NCBI RefSeq assembly: GCF_014190935.1
Contig: NZ_JACHVV010000001.1
Span: 1,364,001 to 1,428,000, forward strand
Source: Chryseomonas sp014190935
GTDB lineage: Bacteria; Pseudomonadota; Gammaproteobacteria; Pseudomonadales; Pseudomonadaceae
Reading direction: 5' to 3'
Length of the DNA: 64,000 nucleotides
Made by a program: the position numbers and the translations under genes
Notes under the pieces: generated by a model
The model's input: only the letters and a program-made list of their open reading frames with translations
Database searches by the model: none
Told to the model about the DNA's origin: nothing
In this document: positions 48,896 to 57,945 of the stretch, one piece after another
Numbering within the stretch: position 1 is the first letter of the stretch
Layout: each line of letters opens with the position of its first letter

Positions 48896-49627
48896 ATGGC
48901 ACTTTCTCCCGAGGAACGGCTGCGCATCGATCTGGCGGCGACCTTTCGCGTCATCGCCCACCTCGGCATGCACGAAGCCGTCGCCAACCACTTCAGCGCC
49001 GCGGTCTCCGCCGACGGCAAGCAGTTCCTGACCAATCCCAAGTGGAAGCACTTCTCGCGCATCCGCGCCAGTGATCTGCTGCTGCTCGACGCGGACGATC
49101 CGCAGGGCGCCGAGCGGCCCGACGTGGACCGCACGGCCTGGTCGATCCACGGGCAGATCCATCGCCGGCTGCCGGAGGCCAGGGTGGTGCTGCACCTGCA
49201 CCCGGTCTACACCACGGCGGTGGCCTGCCTGGCCAAGTCCGAGGTGCCGCCCATCGACCAGAACACCGCGCGCTACTTCAATCGCCTGGCGGTGGACGAA
49301 CTCTATGGGGGCATGGCCGACACCGAGGCCGAGGGCGCGCGCCTGGCCGGGTTGCTGGATGGCAAGCAGCGGCTGCTGATGGGCAATCACGGCGTCATGG
49401 TGATCGCCCCCACCATCGGCCAGGCCTTTGACGACATCTGGACCCTGGAGCGCGCCTGCCAGATCCTGGTCACCGCCTGGTCCACCGGCCAGCCGCTCAG
49501 GGTGCTTTCCGCCGAGGTCGCCGAAAAGACCGCCCGCGCCTGGGAAGGCATCACCGACTTCTCCGAGCAGCACTTCGCCGAGATGAAAGAACTGATGATC
49601 CAGCAGGACCCTTCCGTGCTGGATTGA
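48896..49627 (+). CDS. Class II aldolase/adducin family protein
   Basis: 243 aa. Zinc ligands H100 and H102 in VVLHLHPVYTT and H165 in LMGNHGVMV. Family members cleave hydroxy-ketone or hydroxy-acid bonds by retro-aldol or epimerise sugars. Here, after a dioxygenase that could create a hydroxyl group, it might split the product; this is inference. No clear substrate assignment. Confidence 0.85.
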   Translation: MALSPEERLRIDLAATFRVIAHLGMHEAVANHFSAAVSADGKQFLTNPKWKHFSRIRASDLLLLDADDPQGAERPDVDRTAWSIHGQIHRRLPEARVVLHLHPVYTTAVACLAKSEVPPIDQNTARYFNRLAVDELYGGMADTEAEGARLAGLLDGKQRLLMGNHGVMVIAPTIGQAFDDIWTLERACQILVTAWSTGQPLRVLSAEVAEKTARAWEGITDFSEQHFAEMKELMIQQDPSVLD

Positions 49628-49707
49628 TCGCCGCGGAGCCTCAGCGCTCCGCCCTCCTACTGCTTAGATGACGGCCGCACCCTGCGGAGCGGCCGAAGGG
49701 TACCCTC

Positions 49708-51000
49708 ATGTCCACATTACCGACCACGATCGACACCCTGGTGATAGGCGCTGGCCAAGCCGGCGTCGCCATGAGCGAGCACCTGGGACGCCTCGGCATC
49801 GAGCACCTGGTGCTGGAAAAGAACCGCATCGCCGAAGCCTGGCGCACCGGTCGCTGGGATTCCCTGGTGGCCAACGGTCCGGCCTGGCACGATCGCTTCC
49901 CCGGGCTGGAATTCCAGACGGCGCCGGATGGCTTTCCCGGCAAGGACGAGATCGCCGCCTACTTCGAGACCTATGCCCGGCAGATCGGCGCGCCGATCCG
50001 CACCGGCGTCGCCGTCACCCGGGTGACCCGCGAGGCCGGCCAGGCGGGCTTTCGGGTGGAAACCTCGGCGGGCAGCCTGAACGCCCAGCGGGTGGTGGTG
50101 GCTACCGGCCCCTTCCAGAAACCGGTGATCCCGGCGATCGCGCCCACGGACGAGGGGCTCTACCAGATCCATTCCGCCCATTACTTCAATCCGCAGCAAC
50201 TGCCAGGCGGCGCGGTGCTGGTGGTGGGCGCCGGCTCCTCCGGGGTGCAAATCGCCGAGGAATTGCTGCGTGCCGGCAAGCGCGTCTATCTCTCCGTCGG
50301 CCCTCACGATCGGCCGCCGCGGGCCTATCGCGGCCGCGACTTCTGCTGGTGGCTGGGCGTGCTCGGCCTGTGGGACACCGAGACCATGCAACCGGGTCGC
50401 GAGCACGTGACCATCGCCGTCAGCGGTGCCCGCGGCGGCCATACCGTGGACTTCCGCCGCCTGGCCCAGGCCGGCATGACCCTGGTGGGCCTCACCGACA
50501 CCTTCGTCGACGGGGTGGTGCGCTTCCGCCCGGACTTAAACCAGAACCTCGACGCCGGCGACGCCAACTACCTGGCCCTGCTGGACGCCGCCGACGCCTA
50601 TGCCGCCCGCCACGGCCTGGACTTGCCCGAGGAGCCCGCCGCCCGCGAACGGGTGGCGGACGCCGCCTGCATCCGCGAACCGCTCAAGGAACTGGACCTG
50701 CAGGCCGCGGGCGTGACATCGGTAATCTGGGCGACCGGGTACGCGACCGATTTCAGCTGGTTGCAGGTGGATACCTTCGGCGACAACGGCAAGCCCAAGC
50801 ACCAACGCGGCGTCGGCGCCGAGCCGGGCATCTACTTCGTCGGTCTGCCCTGGCTCAGTCGCCGCGGCTCGGCCTTCATCTGGGGCTGCTGGCACGACGC
50901 CCGCCACGTGGCCGACCAGATCGCCATCCAGCGCCGCTACCAGGACTACCGTCCGAGCGCTGAGACGACCACCCACCCCCAGCAGTCGCGCAGCGCCTGA
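49708..51000 (+). CDS. Flavin-dependent monooxygenase (FMO-like, two-dinucleotide type)
   Basis: 430 aa. FAD motif VIGAGQAGVAMSEHLG at residue 12, second nucleotide motif VVGAGSSGVQIAEELL for NADPH near 170, and VIWATGYATDFSWL near 350. Related to bacterial N-hydroxylating or Baeyer-Villiger-type FMOs. Follows the aldolase by 80 nt in the same cluster. The last ~20 residues are low-complexity and polar. Confidence 0.87.
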   Translation: MSTLPTTIDTLVIGAGQAGVAMSEHLGRLGIEHLVLEKNRIAEAWRTGRWDSLVANGPAWHDRFPGLEFQTAPDGFPGKDEIAAYFETYARQIGAPIRTGVAVTRVTREAGQAGFRVETSAGSLNAQRVVVATGPFQKPVIPAIAPTDEGLYQIHSAHYFNPQQLPGGAVLVVGAGSSGVQIAEELLRAGKRVYLSVGPHDRPPRAYRGRDFCWWLGVLGLWDTETMQPGREHVTIAVSGARGGHTVDFRRLAQAGMTLVGLTDTFVDGVVRFRPDLNQNLDAGDANYLALLDAADAYAARHGLDLPEEPAARERVADAACIREPLKELDLQAAGVTSVIWATGYATDFSWLQVDTFGDNGKPKHQRGVGAEPGIYFVGLPWLSRRGSAFIWGCWHDARHVADQIAIQRRYQDYRPSAETTTHPQQSRSA

Positions 51001-51020
51001 CAGCCAACCCTACAGGGCGC

Positions 51021-51114
51021 GTAGGTTGGGTTGAGCGCCGGCGAAGCCCAACAGGATCGATATCAAGTCCGCCGTGTTGGGCTTCGACGATGAAGCCATC
51101 TCAGCCCAACCTAC
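51021..51114. repeat. GTAGGTTGGG inverted-repeat element
   Basis: 94-bp imperfect palindrome with arms GTAGGTTGGG (51021-51030) and CCCAACCTAC (51105-51114). Internal parts also pair (GAAGCCCAACA against TGTTGGGCTTC). It is shaped like the extragenic palindromes scattered in many Pseudomonas genomes. It sits between the FMO and Rid genes and may end or stabilise their transcript. Confidence 0.65.
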
Positions 51115-51135
51115 CTTGAAACAAGGAGAATCCCC

Positions 51136-51552
51136 ATGGCTACCCCGACCCACACCCGTATCCGCATGTTCAACACCAAGGACACCTACCCCAACCAGAC
51201 CCTGGACAACGACCTCTGCCAGGCCGTGCGCGCCGGCAACACCGTCTATGTACGCGGTCAGGTGGGTACCGATTTCGAGGGTAATCTGGTCGGGCTGGGT
51301 GATCCCCGCGCCCAGGCCGAGCAGGCGATGAAGAACGTCAAGCAACTGCTGGAAGAAGCCGGCAGCGACCTCAGCCATATCGTCAAGACCACCACCTACC
51401 TCATCGATCCGCGCTATCGCGAGCCGGTGTACCAGGAGGTCGGCAAATGGCTCAAGGGCGTCTTCCCCATCTCCACCGGCCTGGTGGTGGCGGCCCTGGG
51501 CCAGCCCCAATGGCTGATGGAGATCGATGTCATCGCCGTGATCCCCGACTGA
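51136..51552 (+). CDS. Rid-family protein lacking the usual arginine
   Basis: 138 aa, ending MEIDVIAVIPD. RidA enamine/imine deaminases carry a key Arg in PARTTV; here the matching segment is FPISTGLVV with no Arg, placing it among Rid subfamilies without proven deaminase activity. AAGGAG precedes the ATG. It comes before DUF1028 and ArgE-like genes, so it may process an imine intermediate or a different ligand. Confidence 0.87.
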   Translation: MATPTHTRIRMFNTKDTYPNQTLDNDLCQAVRAGNTVYVRGQVGTDFEGNLVGLGDPRAQAEQAMKNVKQLLEEAGSDLSHIVKTTTYLIDPRYREPVYQEVGKWLKGVFPISTGLVVAALGQPQWLMEIDVIAVIPD

Positions 51553-51561
51553 GGCCACGCC

Positions 51562-52239
51562 ATGACCTTTTCCCTTACCGCCCGTTGCGCCGCGACCGGC
51601 CAGTTCGGTATCGCCATCAGTTCATCGAGCATCGCCGTGGGCGCCCGCTGCCCCTGGCTGCAACCCGGGGTCGGCGCGGTCAGCTCGCAGAACATCACCC
51701 TGCCCGCCCTGGGGCCGCGCACCCTGGAGTGCCTGGCGCAAGGTCTGACACCCGCGGCAGCCCTGGCCGAGAGCCTGGCCGGCGACGGCTACGCCGAGTA
51801 TCGCCAGGTGACCGTCATCGACGCCCAGGGCCGCAGCGCCCACCACAGCGGTGCCCATACCCTGGGCGTGCACCAGGCCTTGAGCGGCCTGAACTGCGTG
51901 GGCGCCGGCAACATGCTGGCGAGCCCCGCGGTGGTCGAGGCGCTGGTGGCAAGCTTCGAAACCAGCCAGGGCGCCCTCGCCCAGCGCCTGCTGCTGGCCA
52001 TGCAGGCGGCCATGGCCGCCGGTGGCGAGGCCGGTCCGGTGCATTCGGCGGCGCTGCTGGTGGTGGGCGACGCCAGCTGGCCCATCGTCAATCTGCGCGT
52101 CGACTGGGCCGAGACGGATCCCATCGGCCAACTGGCTGCCCTCTGGCGCGCCTATGAGCCGCAACTGCAGGACTACCTTGATCGCGCAGTGCGCCCGGAT
52201 CTCGCCCCCGGTTACGGCGTACCGGGGGACGACCGATGA
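51562..52239 (+). CDS. DUF1028 family protein (Ntn-hydrolase-like)
   Basis: 225 aa. Opening MTFSLTARCAATGQFGIAIS and SSSIAVGARCPWLQPGVGAV and central VGAGNMLASPAVVEAL are family marks. Function not established; the fold is predicted to be of the N-terminal nucleophile hydrolase group. Its stop overlaps the ArgE-like start (ATGA), so both are made together. Confidence 0.85.
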   Translation: MTFSLTARCAATGQFGIAISSSSIAVGARCPWLQPGVGAVSSQNITLPALGPRTLECLAQGLTPAAALAESLAGDGYAEYRQVTVIDAQGRSAHHSGAHTLGVHQALSGLNCVGAGNMLASPAVVEALVASFETSQGALAQRLLLAMQAAMAAGGEAGPVHSAALLVVGDASWPIVNLRVDWAETDPIGQLAALWRAYEPQLQDYLDRAVRPDLAPGYGVPGDDR

Positions 52240-53387
52240 GCGCCAGCCGCGACCTGCTGGCGCGACTGGTGGCTTTCGACACCACCAGTCGCGAATCTAA
52301 CCTGGCGCTGATCGACTTCGTCGCCGGCTACCTGAAGGGCTTCGGCGTGCCCTATGAGCTGGTCCACAACGCCGAGGGCACCAAGGCCAATCTGTTCGCC
52401 ACCCTGGGACCGGTGGACGTGCCGGGCATCGTGCTCTCGGGCCATACCGACGTGGTGCCGGTGGACGGCCAGGCCTGGACCCGCCCCGCCTTCGAACTCA
52501 GTGAAGAAGAAGGCCGCCTCTATGGCCGCGGCACCGCCGACATGAAGGGCTACCTGGCCTGCCTGCTGGCGCTGGTGCCGGCGGCCAGCCGCGCGGCCCT
52601 GCGCCGCCCGCTGCACCTGGCGCTGTCCTATGACGAGGAAGTCGGCTGCCTGGGCGTGCGCAGCCTGCTCGACCAGCTGGCCCAACGCCCGGTCAAGCCG
52701 CTGCTGTGCCTCATCGGCGAACCCACCGAGCTCAAGCCGGTGCTCGGCCACAAGGGCAAGGTGGCCATGCGCTGCCAGGTGCACGGCGCGGCCTGTCATT
52801 CGGCCTATGCGCCCCAGGGCGTCAACGCCGTCGAATACGCCGCGCGCCTGGTCGTCGAACTTGGCCGGCTCGGCGAGGCGCTCAAGGCCCCGGAAAGCCA
52901 GGATCCACGCTTCGATCCGCCCTTCTCCACGGTCCAGACCGGCCTGATCGCTGGCGGCCAGGCCCTGAACATCGTGCCCGAGGACTGCGCCTTCGATTTC
53001 GAGATCCGCGCCCTGCCCGCCCAGGATCCCTACCAGGTGATCCATCAGCTACAGGCCCATGCCGCGGCGACCCTGCTACCGGCCATGCGCGCCATCAGCG
53101 GTCAGAGCGCCATCCGCTTCACCGAGCTGTCGAGCTATCCCGGCCTGGATACCGCCGTCGAAAGCGAGGCGGCCGAATGGGTCGCGCAATTCTGTGGCTC
53201 CCGCGACTTCGGCACGGTGGCCTTCGGTACCGAAGGCGGTCTGTTCGCCGCGGCGGGCATTCCCACCGTGGTCTGCGGGCCCGGTAGCATGGCCCAGGGT
53301 CACAAGCCGGACGAATTCATCAGCCAGGCGCAGCTGGACGGCTGCGATGCCATGCTGGGGCGGGTGTTGGCCTTCGCCTGCCGCTAG
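52236..53387 (+). CDS. ArgE/DapE-type M20 deacylase
   Basis: 383 aa. M20 metallopeptidase motifs: VLSGHTDVVPVDGQAW (metal His and Asp), YGRGTADMKGYLACLLALVP (bridging Asp), SYDEEVGCLG (catalytic Glu pair) and IGEPTELKPV, later GPGSMAQGHKPDEF. Family members remove an acetyl or other acyl group from an amino acid. Listed as acetylornithine deacetylase by similarity, but the catabolic context suggests a different N-acyl substrate. Last gene of the cluster. Confidence 0.88.
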   Translation: MSASRDLLARLVAFDTTSRESNLALIDFVAGYLKGFGVPYELVHNAEGTKANLFATLGPVDVPGIVLSGHTDVVPVDGQAWTRPAFELSEEEGRLYGRGTADMKGYLACLLALVPAASRAALRRPLHLALSYDEEVGCLGVRSLLDQLAQRPVKPLLCLIGEPTELKPVLGHKGKVAMRCQVHGAACHSAYAPQGVNAVEYAARLVVELGRLGEALKAPESQDPRFDPPFSTVQTGLIAGGQALNIVPEDCAFDFEIRALPAQDPYQVIHQLQAHAAATLLPAMRAISGQSAIRFTELSSYPGLDTAVESEAAEWVAQFCGSRDFGTVAFGTEGGLFAAAGIPTVVCGPGSMAQGHKPDEFISQAQLDGCDAMLGRVLAFACR

Positions 53388-53472
53388 CCCGATCATTCCA
53401 TTTTGCGGAACGCTGAACTGACCAGAAGGCCCATTCCCTCGAAAGCGCTCCTATCCCAAGCTGGTAGCACCT

Positions 53473-53495
53473 AGCGGGCCCACCCTCGGCCCGCT
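53473..53495 (+). terminator. Hairpin after the ArgE-like gene
   Basis: Perfect 8-bp stem AGCGGGCC / GGCCCGCT with a 7-nt loop, about 85 nt after the stop and 20 nt before the GST start. Could end the catabolic operon. Confidence 0.5.
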
Positions 53496-53514
53496 GCCTG
53501 CCAGGAGTTGGATC

Positions 53515-54126
53515 ATGAAGCTCTACCACCTGCCGTTATCCGGTCATGCCCATCGCGCCGTGCTGTTCGCCTCGTTGCTGGGCCTCGCGCCCGAACTCGT
53601 CGAGGTCGACCTCGCGGCCGGCGAGCACCGCACCCCGGCGTTCCTCGCCCTCAATCCCTTCGGCCAGGTGCCGGTGCTGGATGACGATGGCGTGATCGTC
53701 GCCGACTCCAATGCCATCCTCGTCTACCTGGCGAAGAAAATGGGCCGTACCGACTGGCTGCCGGAAGACCCCGCCGGGGCCGCCGCCGTCCAGCGCTGGC
53801 TGTCGGTGGCCGCGGGCGAACTGGCCTATGGCCCGGCAGCGGCGCGGTTGATCACGGTATTCGGTGCCCGGCTGAATGCCGAGGAAGTCATCGCCCGCGC
53901 CCACGTCCTCCTAGAGCGGCTGGAGGCTCATCTGGCGAACCGCGACTGGCTGGCCGCCGATCATCCAACCCTCGCCGACGTCGCCCTCTACAGCTATCTG
54001 GCCGGCGCGCCGGAAGGCAACGTGGACCTGGCCCCCTATACCGCTGTGCGGGCCTTTCTGCAGCGGGTGGAAGCCCTGCCCGGCTTCGTGCCCTTTCCGC
54101 AGACGGCTGCCGGTCTGCGCGCCTAA
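53515..54126 (+). CDS. Glutathione S-transferase family protein
   Basis: 203 aa. Thioredoxin-fold N-terminal half (LYHLPLSGHAHRAVLFASLL, NPFGQVPVLDDDGVIVADSNAILVYLA with the glutathione-binding PVL and DSN), and a helical C-terminal half. Precedes the PNPOx-reductase fusion by 44 nt, probably the same transcript. Substrate unknown; likely detoxification. Confidence 0.9.
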   Translation: MKLYHLPLSGHAHRAVLFASLLGLAPELVEVDLAAGEHRTPAFLALNPFGQVPVLDDDGVIVADSNAILVYLAKKMGRTDWLPEDPAGAAAVQRWLSVAAGELAYGPAAARLITVFGARLNAEEVIARAHVLLERLEAHLANRDWLAADHPTLADVALYSYLAGAPEGNVDLAPYTAVRAFLQRVEALPGFVPFPQTAAGLRA

Positions 54127-54170
54127 GGCAGCTGGATCACCCGCCTTCCCCACCGCGAGGAGCAACCTCG

Positions 54171-56222
54171 ATGAGCACGCCCCTGAACGCTCTGCCCACC
54201 TGGCACCCCGGCGAAACCGCCCTGCAGGAGCGCGTTGGCGTCCGCCAACGGATGGCCGAGGTCGGCCCGCGGGTGATCCGCAGCTTCATGCCCGACCAGC
54301 ACCGCGCCTTCTACCAGCAACTGCCCTTTCTGGTGCTGGGTAGCGTGGACGCGACCGGCGCGGCCTGGGCGACGATCCTGGAAGGCGCGCCGGGCTTCGT
54401 CAGCGCACCGACGCCAACGCGGCTGGACATCGCGGCCAGCCTACCGGCAGGTGATCCAGCCGGCGCTGGCCTGGCGGATGGCACCGCCGTGGGATTGCTG
54501 GGCATCGAGCTGCACACTCGGCGCCGCAATCGTATCAATGGCGAGGTCGAGCTGACGCCCCAGGGCCTGCAGGTGACCGTGGACCAGAGCTTCGGCAACT
54601 GCCCGCGCTACATCCAGTTGCGCGACCTGCAACCCAACCAGCCACCGGATAAGACGCCCGCGCCGGCCGCCGAACCCCTCGAGGCACTGGATGAGGCGGC
54701 ACGCCAGCTGATCGAAGGGGCCGATACCCTCTTCGTCGCCTCCTATGCCGAGCAGGAGGGACGGCGCCGGGTAGACGTCTCCCACCGTGGCGGCAAGCCG
54801 GGCTTCGTCCGGGTGGATGGCGAGGGCGTGCTGACCATTCCCGACTTCAACGGCAACCTGTTCTTCAACACCCTGGGCAACATCGTCATCAACGGCCAGG
54901 CCGGACTGCTGTTCGTCGACGACGAGCGCGGCGATCTGCTGCAGCTGAGTGGCACCGCCGAGGTGGTGTTCGACTCGCCGGAGATCGCCGCCTTCGAGGG
55001 CGCCGAACGCCTCTGGACCTTTCGCCCGCAGCGTATCGTCCGTCGTCGCGCCGCCCTGGCGCTGCGCTGGCGGGCGCGGGCCGGGGGCGAGTCGGACAGC
55101 AGCCAGCTGACCGGCAGCTGGGTGCAAGCGCGCGAGCGTCTGCTGAGCAGGGCACTCGGCAACCGCTGGCGACCCTTGCGCGTCATCCGCATCGTCGAGG
55201 AGAGCGCCACCATCCGCTCCTTCCATCTCGCCGCGGCGGACGGCACCGCCTTGCCGCCCACCCAGGCCGGCCAGTTCCTGCCGGTACGCCTCATCCGGAC
55301 CGCCGGCCAGGCCCCGGCGCTGCGTAGCTATAGCCTCTCCAGCGCGCCGGCCGACGGGCACTACCGTATCAGCGTCAAGCGCGAGGGGCTGGTGTCCACC
55401 TGGCTGCATGAACGGCTGCGCGAGGGCGATCTGCTCGACACGCGCCCGCCGGCGGGGGACTTCACCCTGACCGCCGCCGACCAGTCCCTGGTTCTGCTGG
55501 CTGCCGGCATCGGCATCACCCCGCTGCTGGCGATGCTCAGGCACCTCGTTCACGAAGGACGCCGGACCCAGCGCCAGCGCCGGATCACCCTCTTCTACGG
55601 CGCCCGGTCGAAGGCCGAGCGCGCCTTCGATGCGGAACTGGCCGAATTGGTGGCCGCCGCCGGAGGCTCGCTGCGCCTGGTGCGGGCGCTGAGCGATACC
55701 CGCGGGGCCGTGGCGGATACCGACTACGAGGTGACCGGGCGGATCGACCTGGGCGTGCTGGGCCGCTTCCTGCCCTTCGGCGATCACACCTTCTACCTCT
55801 GCGGCCCGGCGGCCTTCACCCAGGCACTGTACGACGGCCTGCGCGGTTACGGCATCGAGGACGCGCGTATCCATGCCGAAGCCTTCGGTCCGGCGGCGCT
55901 GCGCCGCAGTCAGCCCCTGGAAGCGGCGGCGCCTGTGCGTCCAGCCGCGGCCACGGACAGCGTGCCAGTGGTCTTCACCGCCTCGCTCAAGGAAGCGCGC
56001 TGGACACCCGCGGCGGGCTCGCTGCTGGAACTGGCCGAAGCCCGTGGCCTCGATCCCGCCTTCAGCTGCCGCGAAGGTCATTGCGGCAGTTGCCGGACAC
56101 GGCTGCTCGGCGGCGCCGTCACCTATGCGCGCGAGCCGGTGGCGCGGGTCGCCGACGGCGAGGCGTTGCTGTGCTGCGCGGTGCCGGCGGCTGGCACCGC
56201 CCGCCTGGAGCTCGATCTATGA
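54171..56222 (+). CDS. PNPOx-like/FNR/[2Fe-2S] ferredoxin fusion protein
   Basis: 683 aa in three parts: a pyridoxamine-phosphate-oxidase-like flavin domain (~30-300: FLVLGSVDATGAAWATILEG, FNTLGNIVINGQAGLLF), a ferredoxin-reductase part (~330-575: FAD motif RSYSLSSAP, NAD part LLAAGIGITPLLAM) and a C-terminal plant-type ferredoxin with C-x4-C-x2-C in CREGHCGSCRTRL and a fourth Cys in LLCCAVP. Looks like a self-contained NAD(P)H-driven electron chain to a substrate on the first domain. A LysR gene follows 61 nt later on the same strand. Confidence 0.88.
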   Translation: MSTPLNALPTWHPGETALQERVGVRQRMAEVGPRVIRSFMPDQHRAFYQQLPFLVLGSVDATGAAWATILEGAPGFVSAPTPTRLDIAASLPAGDPAGAGLADGTAVGLLGIELHTRRRNRINGEVELTPQGLQVTVDQSFGNCPRYIQLRDLQPNQPPDKTPAPAAEPLEALDEAARQLIEGADTLFVASYAEQEGRRRVDVSHRGGKPGFVRVDGEGVLTIPDFNGNLFFNTLGNIVINGQAGLLFVDDERGDLLQLSGTAEVVFDSPEIAAFEGAERLWTFRPQRIVRRRAALALRWRARAGGESDSSQLTGSWVQARERLLSRALGNRWRPLRVIRIVEESATIRSFHLAAADGTALPPTQAGQFLPVRLIRTAGQAPALRSYSLSSAPADGHYRISVKREGLVSTWLHERLREGDLLDTRPPAGDFTLTAADQSLVLLAAGIGITPLLAMLRHLVHEGRRTQRQRRITLFYGARSKAERAFDAELAELVAAAGGSLRLVRALSDTRGAVADTDYEVTGRIDLGVLGRFLPFGDHTFYLCGPAAFTQALYDGLRGYGIEDARIHAEAFGPAALRRSQPLEAAAPVRPAAATDSVPVVFTASLKEARWTPAAGSLLELAEARGLDPAFSCREGHCGSCRTRLLGGAVTYAREPVARVADGEALLCCAVPAAGTARLELDL

Positions 56223-56283
56223 TCCACGCCGCCTGAAGTTGACTACCATGGAGCCTGGTCGACAAGACAGGACGGCGAGGCAG

Positions 56284-57174
56284 ATGGATCGTTGGCAGGC
56301 GATGCGCGTGTTCGTGAAGGTGGCGGAAACCGAGAGTTTCGCCCGTACCGCCCGGGAGCTGCACCTGAGCGCACCGGCGGTGACCCGCCTGGTGGCCGCG
56401 CTGGAGGAACGGGTCGGTGCGCGCCTGCTGGTGCGCACCACCCGGTCGGTCAGGCCCACCGAAGCCGGCGCCCGCTACCTGCAGGATTGCCGGCGCATCC
56501 TCGCCGAGATCGCCGAGGCGGAGCTGGCCGCGGCCGGCCACTACGCCAAGCCGGTCGGTACCCTGACCATCACCGCCCCGCTGCTGTTCGGGCAGCTGCA
56601 CGTGCTGCCGCTGCTGCTGGACTATCTCGAACGCTATCCACAGATGCGCGCCCGCACCTTCTTCGTCGACCGGCCGGTGAACATCGTCGAGGAAGGCATG
56701 GACGTCGCCCTGCGCATCGGCCACCTGCCCGATTCGGGCTTCACCGCCATCCAGGTCGGGCGCGTGCGCCGGGTGGTCTGCGCCGCCCCCGCCTATCTGC
56801 AGGCCCAGGGCATGCCCGCTACCCCTGCCGCACTGCGTGAGCACCGCATCCTGGTGTCCCACAGCGCCTGGTCATCACCGGAATGGCGCTTTGCCGATGG
56901 GCACCGGGTGAGCGTAGATCCGCTGCTGCACTGCAACACCAACGAGGCCGCCATCAGCGCGGCGAGGGCCGGTCGCGGCCTCACCCGGGTCCTGCACTAC
57001 CAGATCGCGCCGGCCCTGGCCGAAGGCGCGCTGCAGATCGTTCTCGCCGAGCACGAGGAAGCGCCGCTGCCGATTCACCTCATCTACCCCGAAGGCCGCC
57101 AGGCGCCGGCCAAGGTACGGGCCTTCATCGATCTCGCGGTGGCGGCGCTCAGGGACAATCCGCTGTTCGCCTGA
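56284..57174 (+). CDS. LysR-family transcriptional regulator
   Basis: 296 aa from ATG 56284 (GAGG upstream); an in-frame ATG at 56248 is possible. HTH VFVKVAETESFARTARELHL and SAPAVTRLVAALEERVGARLL, effector domain with GMDVALRIGHLPDSG, as in PecT/DmlR-like regulators. Likely regulates the GST and fusion-protein genes just upstream on the same strand. Confidence 0.9.
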   Translation: MDRWQAMRVFVKVAETESFARTARELHLSAPAVTRLVAALEERVGARLLVRTTRSVRPTEAGARYLQDCRRILAEIAEAELAAAGHYAKPVGTLTITAPLLFGQLHVLPLLLDYLERYPQMRARTFFVDRPVNIVEEGMDVALRIGHLPDSGFTAIQVGRVRRVVCAAPAYLQAQGMPATPAALREHRILVSHSAWSSPEWRFADGHRVSVDPLLHCNTNEAAISAARAGRGLTRVLHYQIAPALAEGALQIVLAEHEEAPLPIHLIYPEGRQAPAKVRAFIDLAVAALRDNPLFA

Positions 57175-57179
57175 ATCCC

Positions 57180-57526
57180 TCAATGGCCGAGGATCGCCTT
57201 GGTCTCCAGGCGCGCTCGAAGGCGTAGTCGCCTACCCCCTCGCGCGCCACGCGCAGGTGTTCCAGGGCCAGGGGCACCTGCAGGGCCCGGGCCGCGGCAA
57301 GGGGCGCGCCCATCTCCCGGGAAATCACCTGGGCGAAGGTGTCGGCACGCTGTGTCAGCAAGGTCTGCAGGCGCTCCAGCCGTTGGGCGCGAGCGGACGT
57401 TCGGTCGCGGGATCCGTCACCGTGGCCCGGGCGGCGCCAGGCACCGGTACCCAGTGGCCGGCGAGATAGCAGCAGCGGGTCACCTGGGTGATCGATCAGT
57501 GGTTGCAACCTAGGGTCCAGCAGCAT
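57180..57526 (-). pseudogene. Aldehyde dehydrogenase remnant with internal deletions
   Basis: In one frame the strand reads YLAGHWVPVP and VTDPATERPLA (ALDH N-terminus, from about 57468). After a frame change it reads AQRLERLQTLLTQRADTFAQ, SREMGAPLAAARALQVPLA and GVGDYAFE (the next ALDH helices). After a second frame change it reads LETKAILGH and then stops at 57180, the typical ALDH C-terminus. The catalytic Cys and NAD domains are missing. Two deletions, roughly 30 codons and then about 350, explain the structure. Confidence 0.85.
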
Positions 57527-57555
57527 GAGGGTGGCTCCCAGATGGCGACGGGCGA

Positions 57556-57945
57556 TCAGTCGGCGCGCGCCAGCGCCTCGATCTCGACGAGATAACCATG
57601 GTGCAGCTGCGGCACCGGCACCACCGCCCGCGCCGGTCGGTGTTCGCCCAGGTACCCGGCATAGAGGCGGTCGAAGGTGGGCCAGTGCTCGATGCCAACG
57701 ACATAGACAGTCACCTTGAGCAGATCCTGCGGCCCCCGCCCTGCCGCGGCCAGGATGGCGCAGAGATTGTCCAGGGCGATCTGGGCCTGCTCAGCGAAAC
57801 TCGCCGCGGGCGCATGGCTGCCGTCGGGTCGTACCGGCAGTTGCCCGGATACGTGGAGCAGCCCCTGGTAGGCCACCGCCTGGGAATAGTGGCCACCCGC
57901 TGGCGCCGCGGCCGCAGTCTGGATGAAGCGCGTATCAGCGGCCAT
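57556..57945 (-). CDS. RidA-family enamine/imine deaminase
   Basis: 129 aa from ATG 57945. Carries the RidA key Arg in EHRPARAVVPVP and Glu in LVEIEALARAD, plus HYSQAVAYQGLLHVSGQLP. It overlaps the upstream PLP enzyme gene by 11 nt and probably hydrolyses 2-aminoacrylate-type enamines released by that enzyme. Confidence 0.9.
   Translation of the reverse strand: MAADTRFIQTAAAAPAGGHYSQAVAYQGLLHVSGQLPVRPDGSHAPAASFAEQAQIALDNLCAILAAAGRGPQDLLKVTVYVVGIEHWPTFDRLYAGYLGEHRPARAVVPVPQLHHGYLVEIEALARAD

Noticed and set aside
52236..53387. Arginine-biosynthetic argE
   Set aside because: Position in a catabolic operon, coupled to DUF1028, argues against the housekeeping gene.
57149..57526. Intact 125-aa protein
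   Set aside because: The frame joins ALDH fragments across frameshifts and overlaps the LysR gene end; called a pseudogene instead.
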